A DNA stretch of 55,642 bases. Source: a virus. The notes below the pieces were generated by a model. It ran no database searches. It was not told where the DNA came from and worked only from the letters and a program-made list of their open reading frames with translations. Made by a program: the position numbers and the translations under genes. Below, in pieces: positions 17,501-27,500 of the stretch; positions within the stretch are counted from its first letter, which is position 1; every line of letters starts with the position of its first letter. Where the stretch lies: the IMG/VR virus record IMGVR_UViG_3300048023_000226, positions 1 through 55,642 of that record. One strand, written 5' to 3'.

Positions 17501-18584
17501 CCAAGGTGCTCAAGGTCTAGTTGGACCGCAAGGTGAGCAGGGTGCCCAAGGTGCTGTTGGATTCCAAGGCGCCCAAGGTCTAGTTGGACCACAAGGAGAA
17601 CAAGGTGCCCAAGGTGAAGTTGGTTACCAAGGTGCTCAAGGTCTAGTTGGACCACAGGGAGAACAAGGTGGTCAAGGTCCCGTAGGCTACCAAGGTGCCC
17701 AAGGTCTAGTTGGACCACAGGGAGAACAAGGTTCTCAGGGTGCTGTAGGTTACCAAGGTGCACAGGGTCTAGTCGGACCACAGGGAGAACAAGGTGGTCA
17801 GGGAGCAGTTGGATTCCAAGGTGCACAGGGTCTAGTAGGTAATCAGGGTGCTGTAGGTAATAAAGGTGCTCAAGGTGAGGTAGGTAATAAAGGTGCTCAG
17901 GGTGAAGATGGTCCTCAAGGTGAACAGGGTGGACAAGGTGCTGTAGGTAATAAAGGTGCTCAAGGATCTGTAGGTGACCAAGGTGCTCAAGGTGCCGTAG
18001 GTAATAAAGGTCCTCAAGGTGAGGTAGGTAATAAAGGTGCCCAAGGTGAGGATGGACCACAAGGTGACCAAGGCCCTCAAGGTGGGGTGGGTGATAAAGG
18101 ACCTCAAGGTGGAGTAGGTGATAAAGGAGCCCAAGGTGAAACTGGAGCGCAGGGTGAACAGGGTGGACAAGGTGCTGTTGGAGATCAGGGACCACAGGGA
18201 GTTTCTGGTTCAGTAGGTGCACAGGGTCCAGTCGGAGGATTTGGTAATGCAGTATTGTTTGATACCAGCTCAAATCTACCTAGTAACATTAACTCAACTG
18301 CATCAGCTATGATTAGACAGTTCCGTACAGTGAACACTATATATGCTGGGGATGTTTATTGGCATATTGGAACTGGTCGTGTTTACAGGGCAACAGTTGA
18401 CAGAATAAATACTACGACGAATTCCACTTTTACTGAGTTGACAAATAACCAAGGATTTGTGGATATGAGTGGACTACTAAATACAGGGACAGCACCCAAT
18501 GAACGTATTGAGTTCACAAGTAACAGTATTGATATCTTTGACAATAGCAATAATCTAAGAGTCAAGATTGGTAAAATATCGTAA
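14583..18584 (+). CDS. Giant collagen-like tail fibre protein
   Basis: A 1333-residue fibre. The N-terminal ~38 residues ([20 protein letters not shown], then ANFQELYD) are the motif that starts many T4-like tail proteins and probably attach the fibre. A short coiled coil follows (about 75-110). Residues about 112-1218 are Gly-X-Y triplets, dominated by [12 protein letters not shown] and GPQ, about 369 triplets with two one-residue breaks. The C-terminal ~115 residues form a globular trimerisation or binding head ending in [11 protein letters not shown], nearly identical to the end of the fibre at 28122-31316. At about 0.29 nm per residue a collagen helix this long would span roughly 315 nm. 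Prolines are few, so stability must rely on charged and polar Y residues or modification. An oxygenase-like gene and a glycosyltransferase follow in the same unit. Confidence 0.9.
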   Translation: MTRRILDTGGAANDGKGDTLREASEKINANFQELYDLTTLSGDGDITIGDLSDIVDSSVSKAIGSADLGDAISNSATVSSLGTRVTQNEGLITTLDQQIADINTLIENTDIGEKGPQGDPGPIGPQGSLGWQGTVGPIGPQGSVGAQGEQGVQGNVGELGPQGNVGAQGEQGVQGNVGELGPQGERGAQGEQGVQGNVGPLGAQGERGAQGEQGVQGNVGELGPQGERGAQGFQGVQGNVGELGPQGNVGAQGEQGVQGNVGPLGAQGIQGSQGEQGVQGNVGELGAQGEQGAQGEQGVQGNVGPLGAQGQQGAQGEQGVQGNVGPLGPQGEAGAQGEQGVQGNVGPLGAQGIQGSQGEQGVQGNVGPLGPQGGQGAIGEQGIQGNVGPLGAQGDRGPQGFQGIQGNVGLLGPQGSPGTVGPQGVQGNVGEIGPQGEAGAQGSTGLQGNVGPLGGQGVQGSQGTVGVQGNVGVRGAQGEDGPQGSTGVQGEVGDKGAQGEAGPQGSAGIQGNVGDKGSQGDKGEQGEQGLQGNVGDKGVQGSQGFQGSVGVQGNVGDKGAQGDTGAQGLVGPQGAVGDTGAQGETGATGEKGATGETGAQGGQGLTGDPGPKGPAGTTPGPVGPQGLPGDAGPQGPAGTTPGPVGPQGATGDAGPQGAVGDTGAQGETGAQGIVGPQGTVGSQGSAGAQGQAGAQGAVGFQGAQGLVGNQGAVGDQGAQGDTGAQGNAGTQGAVGNQGAVGDQGAQGDSGAQGDTGPQGAVGFQGAQGLVGNQGEQGAQGAVGFQGAQGLVGPQGEQGSQGAVGFQGAQGLVGPQGEQGSQGAVGFQGAQGLVGNQGEQGDKGNQGERGAQGLVGPQGEQGSQGEVGFQGAQGLVGPQGEQGSQGEVGFQGAQGLVGNQGEQGAQGAVGFQGAQGLVGPQGEQGSQGAVGFQGAQGLVGPQGEQGAQGAVGFQGAQGLVGPQGEQGGQGEVGYQGAQGLVGPQGEQGAQGAVGFQGAQGLVGPQGEQGAQGEVGYQGAQGLVGPQGEQGGQGPVGYQGAQGLVGPQGEQGSQGAVGYQGAQGLVGPQGEQGGQGAVGFQGAQGLVGNQGAVGNKGAQGEVGNKGAQGEDGPQGEQGGQGAVGNKGAQGSVGDQGAQGAVGNKGPQGEVGNKGAQGEDGPQGDQGPQGGVGDKGPQGGVGDKGAQGETGAQGEQGGQGAVGDQGPQGVSGSVGAQGPVGGFGNAVLFDTSSNLPSNINSTASAMIRQFRTVNTIYAGDVYWHIGTGRVYRATVDRINTTTNSTFTELTNNQGFVDMSGLLNTGTAPNERIEFTSNSIDIFDNSNNLRVKIGKIS
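14916..18237 (+). repeat. Collagen Gly-X-Y coding repeat
   Basis: About 369 nine-base Gly-X-Y units, organised in higher-order blocks such as [20 protein letters not shown]. Synonymous codons vary between copies (GGT/GGA, CAA/CAG), showing that the protein repeat, not the DNA, is conserved. Two GTTPG breaks occur near 16426-16440 and 16492-16506. All of the about sixteen lysines are in Gly-X-Lys-Gly. Confidence 0.93.
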
Positions 18585-18593
18585 TTGAATACA

Positions 18594-18607
18594 CCCCCGA
18601 AAGGGGG
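18594..18607 (+). other. GNRA-capped hairpin before the oxygenase-like gene
   Basis: CCCCC-GAAA-GGGGG forms a 5-bp GC stem with a GAAA tetraloop, between the fibre stop (18584) and the next ATG (18627). It has no T-run, so it is not a classic terminator. It may reduce read-through or protect the downstream mRNA 5' end. Confidence 0.6.
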
Positions 18608-18626
18608 TTCCACATACAGGTATATT

Positions 18627-19181
18627 ATGTTTACAGTAATTGATAATTTTTATGCAGATCCCGACTCAGTTCGGGATTATGCTTTAAGTCTAGACTTTAA
18701 TGTTTCGGGTAACTATCCCGGCCTAAGAACATCTCCATGTACCAATGCTGGTGGATATGTTGATTCTATGAAAAACTCTTTAGAGGGGATCATAGGAAAA
18801 GCAATAACATACTTTCCACTAGACAACTATAACACTTCCTTCCAATACACTACCGAAAACTGCAAGACATGGATTCATCACGATAAAATGTCCTATGCGG
18901 GAGTCGTGTATCTAACGCCTGACGCGCCTCTAGATTCCGGAACTGCAATCTATAAACATAGACAGACTGGAATTATGAAACATGAAGATTCATGTCCAGT
19001 AGATTTTAATGAATTCCAGTTGGTTGAAGGTGACTGGGACATTGTTGCAGAATCTAAAAATATTTACAACCGACTGGTATTATATGATGCGATGTACTAT
19101 CATCGCAGTGTAGTTCCCGGCTTTGGTTCAAACCAATACGACGGTAGATTATTTCAGACATTCTTCTTTGAGGCAGAATAA
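18627..19181 (+). CDS. DUF6445-like putative 2OG-Fe(II) oxygenase
   Basis: A 184-residue protein with the layout of small double-stranded beta-helix oxygenases: WIHHDKMSYAGVVYLTP supplies an H84-x-D86 pair, GTAIYKHR follows, and YYHRSVVPGFG supplies H159 with R174 in GRLFQTFFF as a possible 2-oxoglutarate anchor. This is the pattern of phage DUF6445 proteins. Its substrate is not known; immediate linkage to a collagen-like fibre and a glycosyltransferase suggests fibre hydroxylation (inference). I chose ATG 18627, with an AGG-type site upstream, over the in-frame TTG at 18585, because the TTG follows the fibre stop directly and would put the GAAA hairpin inside the coding region. It overlaps the next gene by one base. 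Confidence 0.75.
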   Translation: MFTVIDNFYADPDSVRDYALSLDFNVSGNYPGLRTSPCTNAGGYVDSMKNSLEGIIGKAITYFPLDNYNTSFQYTTENCKTWIHHDKMSYAGVVYLTPDAPLDSGTAIYKHRQTGIMKHEDSCPVDFNEFQLVEGDWDIVAESKNIYNRLVLYDAMYYHRSVVPGFGSNQYDGRLFQTFFFEAE

Positions 19182-20059
19182 TGAAATTGATGACAACGTT
19201 GTTGACTTCCAACGACATCCCTAAGTTAGCACGATTAGTTAAATCTGCCCAACAAGTCATCAAAATTGAACCAATCGAATGGGAAGTGGTGATCGTTGTA
19301 AATAGTATTCATGAAGGATACTATGAAGATGTATGCGCACTTAATTTACCATTCCGTGTAGTCAATACGGAAAGTAATGGTAAACCAGGCCGTGGTAAAA
19401 ATGCATGTCTAGATGTATTTCTAGAAAGTGACTGTGATTTTGTATCTCAGATCGATGGAGATGATTTTTTATATCCGTCATACTTACAGTCGTTGTGGAA
19501 TCATTATAAGCATTATCCTTGCATTGATGTTCTAGGTGTGGTACCATGTGATTCTATTTGCAGTTGGGAATTGGTTTCGGGACATTACTGGCAAGTTAAT
19601 GAAACTTACTTTGCAAGTGTATGGGGCACATCGATGTGCTCTCCTCACGAAAACTTAGGACCACAAGAAAGTCATTTGTTTATTGATGAACGTCCAGTGT
19701 CGGTTGACTTCATTATGTTGCAGAGTCGTAAGTCTGCACAAATAAAAATGAACGAAGATATTGGTAACGGAGAAGATCACGCATACACCTACAAGTTATT
19801 AGCAGAACACCAGAAGGGAAATCTGTGTTACTTCCTATCAATGTCAAGCGACTTATATTGTATCGATAGGACGACTGAAGGAAGTGCTCAGAAGGTTCAT
19901 AGTTACGAAGAATATTTACAGCCGCTGAAGGACGAAGCACTTAAACATGTCTCCCAGTGGAGAAGTAGTGCATATGAACTTCCGGTAATATACAAAGACT
20001 TATTGATGAATCATCATCAAAAAGAATCATGGTTAAACAAATTTTTAAATGACTCATAA
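19181..20059 (+). CDS. GT-A glycosyltransferase (family 2-like)
   Basis: A 292-residue glycosyltransferase. The N-terminal Rossmann-like part has VVIVVNS and then NTESNGKPGRGKNACLDVFL, followed by the nucleotide-sugar/metal motif QIDGDDFLYP (D92-G-D94-D95). A later NGEDHAYTYKLL (E198-D199) fits the acceptor-side catalytic ED motif of GT2 enzymes. There is no membrane segment, so it should act in the cytoplasm on a protein or soluble acceptor. It overlaps the oxygenase-like gene by one base, is in the same unit as the collagen-like fibre, and is followed by a fresh late promoter. Glycosylation of the fibre is the contextual guess; host surface glycan modification is an alternative. Confidence 0.83.
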   Translation: MKLMTTLLTSNDIPKLARLVKSAQQVIKIEPIEWEVVIVVNSIHEGYYEDVCALNLPFRVVNTESNGKPGRGKNACLDVFLESDCDFVSQIDGDDFLYPSYLQSLWNHYKHYPCIDVLGVVPCDSICSWELVSGHYWQVNETYFASVWGTSMCSPHENLGPQESHLFIDERPVSVDFIMLQSRKSAQIKMNEDIGNGEDHAYTYKLLAEHQKGNLCYFLSMSSDLYCIDRTTEGSAQKVHSYEEYLQPLKDEALKHVSQWRSSAYELPVIYKDLLMNHHQKESWLNKFLNDS

Positions 20060-20065
20060 AAACGT

Positions 20066-20073
20066 TATAAATA
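20066..20073 (+). promoter_or_regulatory. T4-type late promoter for gp8
   Basis: GTTATAAATA lies 7 bases after the glycosyltransferase stop and 36 bases before the gp8 ATG. It overlaps a small inverted repeat (AAATAT/ATATTT, 20070-20088). Confidence 0.85.
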
Positions 20074-20109
20074 TAAGAATAATATTTCTAACATGCGTAG
20101 GATAAGAAC

Positions 20110-21501
20110 ATGGCAGCAATTGTAAGACAGACATTAAGTAGGAGCTTAGCGAAGGATCTGCTGATAGATATGCAATCTTCTGACAGTTACTATATTGGTA
20201 TCGGTAAATCAGACGAATTTCCAGTTTCAGAAAATTCGGAAACAACTATAGACCCAGTAGACTGTCCACGTGATGAAAGAGAGTTCCGACATAACCTACA
20301 ATCAATCAAGAAAATTGAGGGTTCAACATTCGTTGCCAAGAGAGTAAATTGGTCATCGGGATCTATATACACTGGATGGGATGACGCAACTTCTTCGGAT
20401 ATCGTAGAGCCATGGACGCCATTTTACGTATTAAACGATGCTAAAGAAGTATACGTTTGTATTGATTATGGTAAGAATGTAGATGGTACTCCAAAGCAAT
20501 CTATGGTCGAGCCTAATTACGGCTACCATAAAGATCTTCTAGATTCAATAGATCCTACCAACACATGGGACCATACCAAAGTTTTTGAAACTGGAGATGG
20601 ATATACATGGAAGTTCTTATACTCCATAACACCGGAGCGAATCTACCAGTTCTTATCATCCAACCACTTTCCGATACAAGAAACAGAACCAGATTACCAC
20701 GGTGGGGATTCAATCGAAGACCTACAGCGTGATGTTCATCTTGCTGCTGTAGGTGGCCAAGTCACCCGTGCAAAGGTAATAACACAAGGTCTTGGTTACG
20801 TAACCGAACCTACGGTCACGGTAGTCGGTGATGGATCAGGCGCAACTGCTACTGCTGTTATTGACGCTGATGGTAAGGTCACTGAAATTAAAATGACGGA
20901 CTACGGTTCTGGATACACATACGCTTCGCTTACAGTAACCGATGGCGATACCGAAAACTGTACGGCAGTACCAGTAGTAACTACCTCAGAAGGTCTGGGT
21001 AAGAACCCTATAGATGATTTGAAAACAAGTTCTATTCTAGCAGGTATCAAACCAGACGGTAATGTCAACGGAACATTTATCACTCGAAACACTTTCCGTG
21101 AAATGGGTCTTATTAAATCTCCGCTACTACCAGACGGATCTACTCCGTTCACCGGAACTTCGGTAAAAGTATTACCTACATTGACCTTAGAAGATACCTC
21201 ACCATTTATATCAGGAAAACTTATAACGGGCGGAAGTAGTATTGCCAAGGCATATGTTGATCAGTCCGATGGTAACGTTGTTCATTACCATCAAAATGAA
21301 TCGACAGGGTTTGTCGAGTTCGAAGAAAATGAGGCCGTAGTTCAAGAAGGTCAGGTTGCGGGTGTTATTGCAACGGGTGGATTGTCTCCAGTAAATGGTA
21401 TAGATCGCTTCTCTGGTGAAGTCCTATATATTGAGACAAGAAAAAGAATCAGACGCGACGAAGAACAACAAGAAGATATCAAGATCGTAATAACCGTTTA
21501 G
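20110..21501 (+). CDS. gp8: Baseplate wedge protein gp8
   Basis: A 463-residue protein with gp8 features: an N-terminal SDSYYIGIGKSDEF, WDDATSSDIVEPWTPFYVL, and GDGYTWKFLYSITPERIYQF. gp8 is a peripheral wedge protein bound to gp7 and gp10. T4 gp8 is 334 residues. The extra length here includes a beta module near 216-290 (VITQGLGYVTEPTVTVVGDG, then TDYGSGYTYASLTVTDGD), a 'GSGYT..PTVTI' unit common in phage tail proteins. In T4 gp8 follows gp7; here three genes (collagen fibre, oxygenase-like, glycosyltransferase) intervene. An AGGAT site precedes the ATG. Confidence 0.82.
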   Translation: MAAIVRQTLSRSLAKDLLIDMQSSDSYYIGIGKSDEFPVSENSETTIDPVDCPRDEREFRHNLQSIKKIEGSTFVAKRVNWSSGSIYTGWDDATSSDIVEPWTPFYVLNDAKEVYVCIDYGKNVDGTPKQSMVEPNYGYHKDLLDSIDPTNTWDHTKVFETGDGYTWKFLYSITPERIYQFLSSNHFPIQETEPDYHGGDSIEDLQRDVHLAAVGGQVTRAKVITQGLGYVTEPTVTVVGDGSGATATAVIDADGKVTEIKMTDYGSGYTYASLTVTDGDTENCTAVPVVTTSEGLGKNPIDDLKTSSILAGIKPDGNVNGTFITRNTFREMGLIKSPLLPDGSTPFTGTSVKVLPTLTLEDTSPFISGKLITGGSSIAKAYVDQSDGNVVHYHQNESTGFVEFEENEAVVQEGQVAGVIATGGLSPVNGIDRFSGEVLYIETRKRIRRDEEQQEDIKIVITV

Positions 21502-21509
21502 GATAAATC

Positions 21510-24500
21510 ATGGCAGATTTTACAGATAAGACGTTCAGAGAAACTTACCGCGATTTTTACGATCCGAAAGATGGTTATTATCGTGTACTCTATAATTCAG
21601 GTAAGGCTCTTCAAGCACGTGAGTTAAATGAATCACAAACAATAATACACGAAGAGATCGCACGTTTCGGTCGTAACATATTTACAGAAGGTGCACTAGT
21701 CAGCCCAGGTGGTTCGACAGTTGATAATAGGATAGAATATATTCGTCTTGATGCTAATAGTGTTATAGATCCTAGTTTAGTTGGTGAGACTCTAACTAAC
21801 GGTACTATACAGTTTATTGTCCTTGAGGCGTATAATGCAGTACCAGAGCAAGATCCATCAACTCTTTATGTTAGATATACAGATACCTCAAATGTAACCG
21901 ACACAGATAAAGCACCTCGCGTTCAATCAGGAGACGTTTTAACTCGCCCAGATAATTCTACTCTTACTGTAATCGACGACAGTGAAGATGAAATTCCGGC
22001 AGCAGGTCGTGGCACTAAAGCGTACTTTGCGCCAGGCGAGTTCTTTGTACAGGGTCACTTTGTTTATATGGAAGGCGGAGAATCTTTCCTATCCAAGTAT
22101 AGCACAGAACCGACAGCAGATATCGGTTTTGTGATTGAAGAATCAATCGTAGATGAGAGCGAAGATTCTAATCTATATGATAACCAAGGCGAAGTTCCAG
22201 ACATCACTGCGCCAGGCGCTCATCGATATCAGATCAAACTAACACCCACTACTCGCGATCAAGTCGATATAAGTCAAAACTTTATATTTGTCGCACGTGT
22301 TGTTAAAGGTGTTATCACACGTGAAGTAAGTACATTCGATGCATACAGTCGAGTTAATGATCTGCTTGCACGAAGAACAAAAGAAGAGTCTGGTGACTAT
22401 GTTGTAGATAAGTTTACTGCGATATTCGAACCTCTGGATAACACTAATTTAAATCTAGATGTTTCTGAAGGTATAGCATATGTAGATGGTTATCGATTAG
22501 AATTTGGTCAAACAGATATTACCGTACCAAAAGCAAGACAAACTCTTCAAACATTTAACGAACCAGTACCAGTTGCATATGGTAACTATGTTTATATCGA
22601 CCCGACCTCATCTGAAGGTTTCGGTAGATTAGACGCATTTGGATATTTGGCTATCTACGACGCAGCATCAGGTGGATCTGTAATAGGTTACTGTAATGTC
22701 CGTGGTATACAATCCGACTCATTTGGTTACCGACTATACATTTTTGACATTCGTATGTCTTCAATACAAGGTGGTACAGGATATCATAGTTTTGCTGATG
22801 CAGTATCATTACAGGATAATATTCCAGGCGCTGGTAGCCCAAGAATTCAATTAGTAGATAGCACAATACATGAGTCATCTAACAATAGTCTGCTGTTCCC
22901 GCTACCTAGAACCAGTCCAAAAGATGATTCGATTACTGCAAACTATACAGTACAGAGATACACTAGAATACAGTCTGATAGTCAAGGTGTTATTAGTTTG
23001 TCTGGCGTTGAAAATAATCGTTGGATAATCGCAGAGTCCGAAACCTCTATTCTAACTGGTCCAGAATCAGTACCAAGTATGGCGGGTGTATATTCGGGTC
23101 TAACCCCAAACACTAATCATGATATTGCATATTACGTTGAGGTCTCTAACGCAACACCTCGCACAAAGACAATAACGGTTGCAGAAAAAACACAGACTCT
23201 TCCATCGACAGACTGGGAGAAACGTCCTGTATTTACAGATACCGTAGATGGTATCTCTCTTCAATCAGTTTTATTCAGAGATAGTTCTGGTACAGATTGG
23301 TCTGCTGCTGAAGACATCACTCACCAGTTTTATCTAGACGGCGGTCAACGTGATAACTTCTATGACGAAGCTGTCGTGTACTTGAAGCCAGGATATCTTT
23401 TACCTACAGGTGACCAATCTGAGATAAAGGTTACATACACACATTATACGCATACTGGACCAAGCGGAAGCACGTTCTTCTCTGCTTCATCTTATGCAGA
23501 CGATAGTTATGAAAATATCCCTAACCATACCAGTGCGACAGGTCAGTCCATCTCTTTAAGAGATGTATTAGACTTCCGACCTTCCCGAACATTTGGTTAC
23601 ACCGGAGAATTCAACGTAGTCGCAGAGTTACCTCAGAATGCATCTGCCATCACTATTAATGATATAGAATACTACTTACCTCGTATTGACGTTTTAGTGG
23701 CGAACGCAGTAAACAGCGGCATTGGGTTTGGTGAACTACAGGTTATACAGGGGGTTCCTAGTATAACTCCAAAGGAACCAGAGATTCCAGTAGGTTCACT
23801 GTCTCTATATACGTTTACTTTGAGCCCTTACACATTCAGTGCATCTGACGTTTCGACAGCTTATATTCCAAACAAGCGATATACTATGAAAGATATCGCA
23901 AAATTAGAACGACGTTTGGATGAGTTGTATGAAAGGACTGCATTGAGTTTCTTGGAAACTAATACTCAGTCCCTAGTCATTACTGATAACCAAGGGCAGT
24001 CAAGAGTTAAGTCAGGATTCTTCGCTGATAATTTTAGTACATTCGACTACTCTGACATTAATAACGAGAACTATAGAGCGTCCGTTGATAGAAGTGGATT
24101 GTTACAGGCATCTTTTCGTGAAAATTCAGTACGACTATCATATAGCACAGATAACGTTGATACCGTAATAAGCAAGAAGGGTGATTTGGTTACCCTACCA
24201 TATGTTGAAGTCGAATTCACCGAACAGGAACTTGCTACTAGTTTTATTAATGTTAATCCTCATACTGTAGTATCGTATATCGGTAATTTAGAATTGTCTC
24301 CATCATCGGATGAGTGGAGAGAATCTAGAGATTTGCCTCCGGTAATACAAAGCATTTATCACACTCAAGAAGATTTGTGGTACGGCGGTAGTTATAATTG
24401 GATCGACGGTAGTGTAACGTCATTCAATAGTAACTTACATATGCCTTTGGCTGAATATCAATACAAATATGAAAATATGGTTCACGCACAAGACTTGCTT

Positions 24501-27500
24501 GGTGAAACTATTGGTGGACAGCAAATCATTCCGTATATGCGTTCTCGTAGAATCAACTTCGTCGCCAAAGGACTTCGTCCTAACACTAAGATGTTTGCAT
24601 ACTTTGACGGTGTAGACGTAAGTAATTGGGTTCGACAGGAATCAACTACCCAACGATTTGCGGATAATCCACAAGAATTTGGTAGTGAGTATGCAAACGA
24701 ATCAGGATATCCAGCAGACTTAGGTGGACCAACTCTCTTGCAGACAGATAGCAAGGGTGAGCTAATCGGATCATTCTTCTTACCTAATACAGAATCTTTG
24801 AAGTTTAGAACAGGAACTCAAAAGTTTGAGTTGTTAGATGTAAGTCTATATGACGCGGAGTCTACTATATCTACATCTGCGTTCTACTCGTCTCAAGGTG
24901 CTTTAGATACCTCACAGGGTAATATCGATACTACAAGAAGGGTCTACAGAAGTGAAGGACGTAATGATCCTTTAGCGCAGACATTCTTCGTCGACCAGAT
25001 TGAAAACCCTAACGGTATATTCCTAACTCAGCTAGACGTATTCATGGAGTCTAAGGATAGCAATGCCCCTCTACAGGTTGAGGTTCGCACAGTAGAAAAT
25101 GGAGTTCCTACCAATCAGGTCGTTCCAGGCTCGGTTGTGTTTGTCAATTCCGATGATGTCACAGTTACTTCATATGATTCTATTTCAGGCGAAAGTCAAG
25201 GAATGAATACACTATTGACTACTGGCGCAACTGCTGTTAAGTTTGACGAACCGATTTACTTGACAGGCGGTAAAGAATATGCGATAATACTATTCAGTGA
25301 ATCCGTAGAGTATAACGTATATATTTCTGAATCAGAAGAATTTGTCATAGGAAGTAATCAGGACAAGGCTCCAAGAATTTCTACTCTAGGTTCATTATTC
25401 TTATCTCAAAACTCTAGCACATGGACACCGGATCAAAGTAAAGACTTGATGTTCAAGTTGCATCGAGCACATTTTGAGACATCGGGTAATTTAGTATTAG
25501 ATAATACATCTTTACCTAAAGTCACATTAGAATTTAATCCTATTGAAACCGTTGCCGGTCAGACTCATACAGATGATATTGCTAACAACGGAATAGTAAA
25601 GGTTTATCATCAAGGTCACGGATTCAGTAACGAAGATATAGTTTCTATCTCAGGTGTTGTCAATGATATTGGTGGAGTTCCCGCTTCAGAAATGAATGGC
25701 CTACTTGAAGTATATCAACCAACATGGGACGGTTATTATATTAAGGTTCCTACTGTCGCAACTGCTAGTTCATCCGGTGGTGGTAATACGGTTGTCGCTT
25801 CACAACAAGTCTATTACGATACGTTCGTTCCACAGATCCAAGCAATAGTACCTAACACTACTAAAATAAATGCAGGCCTGAGTGCGCCTGTCGCAAAATC
25901 CTATGGTTCTTCTTCAGACAGTCGTACAGTAAATCAGTTTGTATACACTTTACAGGACGAAGTTCCGGTCTTTATAAATGAATATAATTTGAACTCACAA
26001 CCGAAGATTGTTGCTTCTTCTGAAAACGTATCAACTGAAACGCTAAAGTTAAACCTATCATTGGTCACAGCAGATCCAAAAGTTTCTCCTGTAATTGACC
26101 TTCAACGTGTTGCAGTTATGACATTAGAAAACGTAATTGATCATGATGTATATGATCCTAATACAGATACACCGGATTATACTACGTTTGCATATGCTGC
26201 GCAACACATTACAACACCAGTTGTTGTTGATGAGTCCTCACTTGGCCTAAAGGTAATATTTTCAGGTAACCGACCATCTGGTTCTGACTTTGAAGTTTAT
26301 GTTAAGACAGCACCAGACGAAGATACATTGGTCGCGTCTACTGCTATAGAAGGAGATTCTATACACGAATGGGTAAAGGTCGATATAGACAGAGAAATCC
26401 CTACAAGCGACAACCCATCTAATTTCCCAGAGTATGAGTATACTCATGAGTCAGAGCAGTTTACCGCATTCCAGATTAAGATCGTAATGCATTCAGAGAA
26501 CTCTTCTAAGTCTCCTTTAATTAAAGACTTACGTGCAATTGCTCTGATAACAGGAGGTTCGGGTTCCACAGGTACTACTACCACATCAAGTTCAAGTAGC
26601 AATAGTGGTAGTACAAACACTACTAGTAGCACAGACACCGCCGGCGAAACCAATACAGGTGGCGATGATACGGGTACAGATACAGGAACTTCTTTATCAG
26701 CAGTTGCATTCCCTGAGATAAGTCAATTACCAACTTCGGTATCTATCACAGGCGCTCCTCGTATCCTAAGTCAGTACAATCCAGAATCGGACATCAATAA
26801 TTACATGACTCCGAATGAGTACTGGCATCAAGGTACACGAAGGGTTCGATTGTTTGCTAAGTTCGATAATAATGGTGATTTCCAACTATACACCAATGAC
26901 CCTAAAAAAGGAAGTGTCAATGTTGGGGACGATTCTCTAACAGGAAGTACTATCCTGGCCACAGGTAAGTGGTTGGATAGACCAGTAGAAGTGGGAGAGA
27001 TTTTTGAATGTGGTTTCAGAATCACTCATGTTGACGATGTAGCGCTACCTGTTTACTCTGGTGCTTTTGCAACCCAGGCCACTCCTAGAGCAGAACTAAG
27101 AAACGTAGGTACTGGTGCAGACATAGGTTATCAGGAAGTTATTTCCGTTGATGTTGGTGAACTTGACTCTAGCGGTAACATGATTACTTGGGGCGGGCAT
27201 GGACTCGTTATCGATGAACATAGCAACTCGCTTGATAATGGTGCATCGTGGACTGTCGATTCACTACATCTAGATCCAGAAGTTGCCATCACTGGTACAG
27301 TAAGAATAGAAATATTCATTAGCCCAGACAATAGTCTAGACAATGGAACCACCCTTACAGGAACTACCTCTATACCATTAGATGTTAGCTATACTCTAGA
27401 GGGTGCCCCACTGGTTGATGACTCACTTGAGTCTCAGTTGGTTCTTTTGAATGCGGATGATGGTTTTGTTAATGACCCAGACCCTACTCTAACACACTAT

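Noticed and set aside
14916-18237. Could the short direct repeats be a CRISPR array?
   Set aside because: Repeat units are nine bases, in frame, without constant repeats and unique spacers; they encode a continuous Gly-X-Y protein.
14992-18273. Long open frames on the minus strand through the collagen region (14992-15696, 15712-16029, 16528-18273)
   Set aside because: They are by-products of the GGN-rich nine-base repeat; their translations are Leu/His/Pro repeats with no domain, and the plus-strand Gly-X-Y frame explains the sequence.
18585-18626. TTG start for the oxygenase-like gene at 18585
   Set aside because: It would begin right after the fibre stop, place a stable hairpin in the coding region and add residues unlike the family start; ATG 18627 fits better.
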